Positions 6,407 through 8,016 of a DNA stretch of 8,016 bases are shown here, piece after piece (the first letter of the stretch is position 1; the number at the start of each line of letters is the position of its first letter). The DNA is from Caulobacteraceae bacterium (lineage in GTDB: Bacteria; Pseudomonadota; Alphaproteobacteria; Caulobacterales; Caulobacteraceae), in NCBI GenBank assembly GCA_013815405.1, contig JACDGF010000083.1, positions 1 through 8,016 of the forward strand. The letters are read 5' to 3'. Under the pieces are notes generated by a model. It was not told where the DNA came from, did no database searches, and saw nothing but the letters and a program-made list of their open reading frames with translations. Both the position numbers and the translations under genes were made by a program.

Positions 6407-7417
6407 TCACTCGGCCATCGAGGCGGGCGCGTAGGCGATGTCGGAGACGATCCTCTTGCCGTCGCGTCGGGAGAGCTGCACCGCCACGTCCACCACCCCG
6501 CCGACATAGTCCACGATCTCCGATCGGCGCAGGTTCGCCCCGGCCTGGAGGATCATCAGGGCGATCTGATCCACCGCCGCGCGGGGGCTGTCGGCGTGCA
6601 CCGTGGTGATCGATCCGGGGTGGCCGGAATTGACAGCTCGCAGGAAGCTGTAGGCCTCCGGCCCGCGCAGTTCGCCCAGAATGATCCGGTCGGGCCGCAT
6701 GCGCAGGGCGGCCTGCAGCAGATCCTCGGCGTTGACCCGCGCCTCGCCGAGCACGCCGCGGGCCGCCACCAGTCCGACGGCGTTGGGATGGCCCAGCCGG
6801 ACCTCTGGGGTGTCCTCGATGACGATCAGGCGTTCCTGGCCGGGAATCTCCTTGACCAGGGCGTTGAGGAAGGTGGTCTTGCCGGTCGAGGTGCCGCCCG
6901 AGACGATGATGTTCTTGCGCCCCCGCACCGCGCTTCCCAGAAACCCCGCTATGTCGCCCCGGGCGAGGCTCGCGCGCAGATCCGCGTCCAGCGCCGAGCG
7001 GTCATGCAGGCCCACCCCGCGGGCCTCGTCGAAGGCGCCGGCGGCGGCGTAGTCGCCAAGGTCGAGGTCGGCGACCACGTGCTTGCGGATGGCGATGGCC
7101 ATGGGGCCGCGGGTGGCCGGCGGCGCCACGATCTGGACCCGGGCGCCGTCGGGCAGGGTCGCGGCCAGCAGCGGATGCTCGCGATTGACCCCCTGGTGGG
7201 CCGCGGCCGCGATCTGCCCCGCCAGTCGCCAAAGAGCGGTGTCGGTAAGCTCGGGCGCGAGGTGGCGCTCCATCACGCCCCCCAGGGTCTCCACCCAGAC
7301 CTCGCCCGGGGCGTTGATCAGGATGTCGGTGACGTCGCCGCGCGCCAGCCACGCGGCCAGGGGGCGCAGATAGGCCTCGAGGTAGACCCCGCCTCGCTCG
7401 GCGGCCAGGGCGCTCAT
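6407..7417 (-). CDS. virB11: VirB11-type type IV secretion system ATPase
   Basis: This cytoplasmic hexameric traffic ATPase (336 residues, normal family length) powers pilus biogenesis and substrate transfer in type IV secretion systems. The N-terminal domain (about 1-140) carries DVTDILINAPGEVWVE near its start. The C-terminal RecA-like domain has the Walker A motif GGTSTGKTT (174-182), the Asp box VIEDTPE (199-205), the Walker B region RIILGELRGPEA (244-255) and the His box SITTVHADSP (269-278), all intact. The combination and the gene order, directly after virB10, favour VirB11 over the related PilT, GspE or TadA ATPases. The ATG at 7417 overlaps the virB10 stop (ATGA), so the two are translationally coupled, and the TonB-like gene follows 15 nt after the stop. 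Confidence 0.95.
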   Translation of the reverse strand: MSALAAERGGVYLEAYLRPLAAWLARGDVTDILINAPGEVWVETLGGVMERHLAPELTDTALWRLAGQIAAAAHQGVNREHPLLAATLPDGARVQIVAPPATRGPMAIAIRKHVVADLDLGDYAAAGAFDEARGVGLHDRSALDADLRASLARGDIAGFLGSAVRGRKNIIVSGGTSTGKTTFLNALVKEIPGQERLIVIEDTPEVRLGHPNAVGLVAARGVLGEARVNAEDLLQAALRMRPDRIILGELRGPEAYSFLRAVNSGHPGSITTVHADSPRAAVDQIALMILQAGANLRRSEIVDYVGGVVDVAVQLSRRDGKRIVSDIAYAPASMAE

Positions 7418-8016
7418 TTGGGCAGATCCTGGACGGTGGAGAAGTCCAGATCCTTGGCCACGAAGATGCTGATCGGCGCCCCCTGAAGGACGGTGATGGT
7501 GGGGGGATACGTCGGCGCGGTCGGGGTCGTCGATCCTCCCGCCACCGGCGCCACGGGCGCGGCCGAGGAGGCGACGCCGGTGGCCGTGCCGCCGATGACG
7601 ATCTGGGTGGTCGGCTGGGCGGCCAGGTTCGAGACCTCGGCGTTGATCACCGACAGCAGGATCGAGGTGGCGAACTGGCGGAAGAAGTGGGTGTGCAGCT
7701 TGCCTTCCTGGCCCGCCCGGCCCAGCGGGTCGCCGCCGGGCGAGCCGATCTGCACCGACGCGCCGTCGGGCCGAAGGACCCGGGTCCAGATCACGAAGAT
7801 CCGCGAGGCGCCTTGCGACAGGCCGCTGCGATACTGGCCCACCAACCGGCTGCCGCGGGGGATGAGGACATCCGCCGCGTCGAAGCCGCGTACGTCGCGG
7901 CTGACGACGGCGCGGACGAACCCCGGCAGGTCGGAGTTCATCGCCGTCTCCAGCACCGCCGGGATCATGGTGCCTTGCGGGACCACCGAGCGGGGGTTGC
8001 GCAGACTGGTCGCCGC
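7414..8016 (-). CDS. virB10: VirB10/TrbI-type type IV secretion scaffold protein, C-terminal part; 5'-truncated by window edge
   Basis: VirB10 spans inner and outer membranes and senses VirB11/VirD4 energy use. Only the C-terminal 200 residues are in the window; the frame is open to the right edge, so the N-terminal helix and proline-rich linker lie outside. Visible family features include QGTMIPAVLETAMNSDLPG (the start of the periplasmic beta-barrel domain), DVLIPRGSRLVGQY, RIFVIWTRVLRPDG, DPLGRAGQEGKLHTHFFRQF, ILLSVINA and the C-terminal PPTITVLQGAPISIFVAKDL. Between the ILLSVINA helix and PPTITV, where the outer-membrane antenna is expected, lies an Ala/Thr/Pro/Val-rich low-complexity stretch (nt ~7510-7617). 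The stop overlaps the virB11 start by 4 nt. An apparent start at 7986 is internal and is not the real start. Confidence 0.93.
   Translation of the reverse strand, partial: AATSLRNPRSVVPQGTMIPAVLETAMNSDLPGFVRAVVSRDVRGFDAADVLIPRGSRLVGQYRSGLSQGASRIFVIWTRVLRPDGASVQIGSPGGDPLGRAGQEGKLHTHFFRQFATSILLSVINAEVSNLAAQPTTQIVIGGTATGVASSAAPVAPVAGGSTTPTAPTYPPTITVLQGAPISIFVAKDLDFSTVQDLPK

Noticed and set aside
5933..7486. Long plus-strand ORF opposite virB11 (517 residues)
   Set aside because: It is antisense to an intact VirB11 with all ATPase motifs and is Arg/Gly/Gln/His-rich without recognisable features.

Overview
The window is high-GC (most third codon positions are G or C). It carries a three-gene proton-translocating transhydrogenase with a split alpha subunit, a Crp/Fnr-type regulator of the kind found in alphaproteobacteria, and the end of a chromosomal-looking VirB-type secretion cluster. 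Together these suggest an alphaproteobacterium, plausibly of the Caulobacteraceae type (Caulobacter/Phenylobacterium). That placement is inference from gene style, not a database match.

Left half, plus strand: pntAA (5' end outside the window), pntAB and pntB form a tight operon (15- and 28-nt gaps, each with a clear Shine-Dalgarno sequence). They encode the soluble NAD(H)-binding domain I, the first membrane segment set, and the second membrane set plus NADP(H)-binding domain III of nicotinamide nucleotide transhydrogenase. After a 162-nt gap comes a single Crp/Fnr-superfamily regulator (2901-3683).

Right half, minus strand, read from the right edge leftward: the C-terminal part of virB10 (5' end outside the window), virB11 (ATGA overlap with virB10), and a 251-residue single-pass, proline-rich TonB-like protein 15 nt after virB11. 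A 131-nt A/T-richer gap follows. Next is a secreted DUF4331 ('SHREAP') protein, whose stop overlaps the GTG start of a small 80-residue lipoprotein (GTGA). The lipoprotein gene runs tail-to-tail into the regulator gene, with a 35-bp overlap of coding ends.

How they fit together: the pnt genes make one inner-membrane enzyme that couples the proton gradient to NADPH formation. VirB10 and VirB11 belong to a type IV secretion apparatus (envelope-spanning scaffold and cytoplasmic ATPase). The TonB-like protein is probably co-transcribed with them and may be a lineage-specific accessory. The DUF4331-lipoprotein pair looks like a translationally coupled, exported two-protein unit of unknown function. 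The points most worth a second look are that pair, the TonB-like protein in the position after virB11, and a low-complexity segment in VirB10 where the outer-membrane antenna is expected. I saw no tRNA, rRNA, CRISPR array, insertion sequence or convincing intrinsic terminator.
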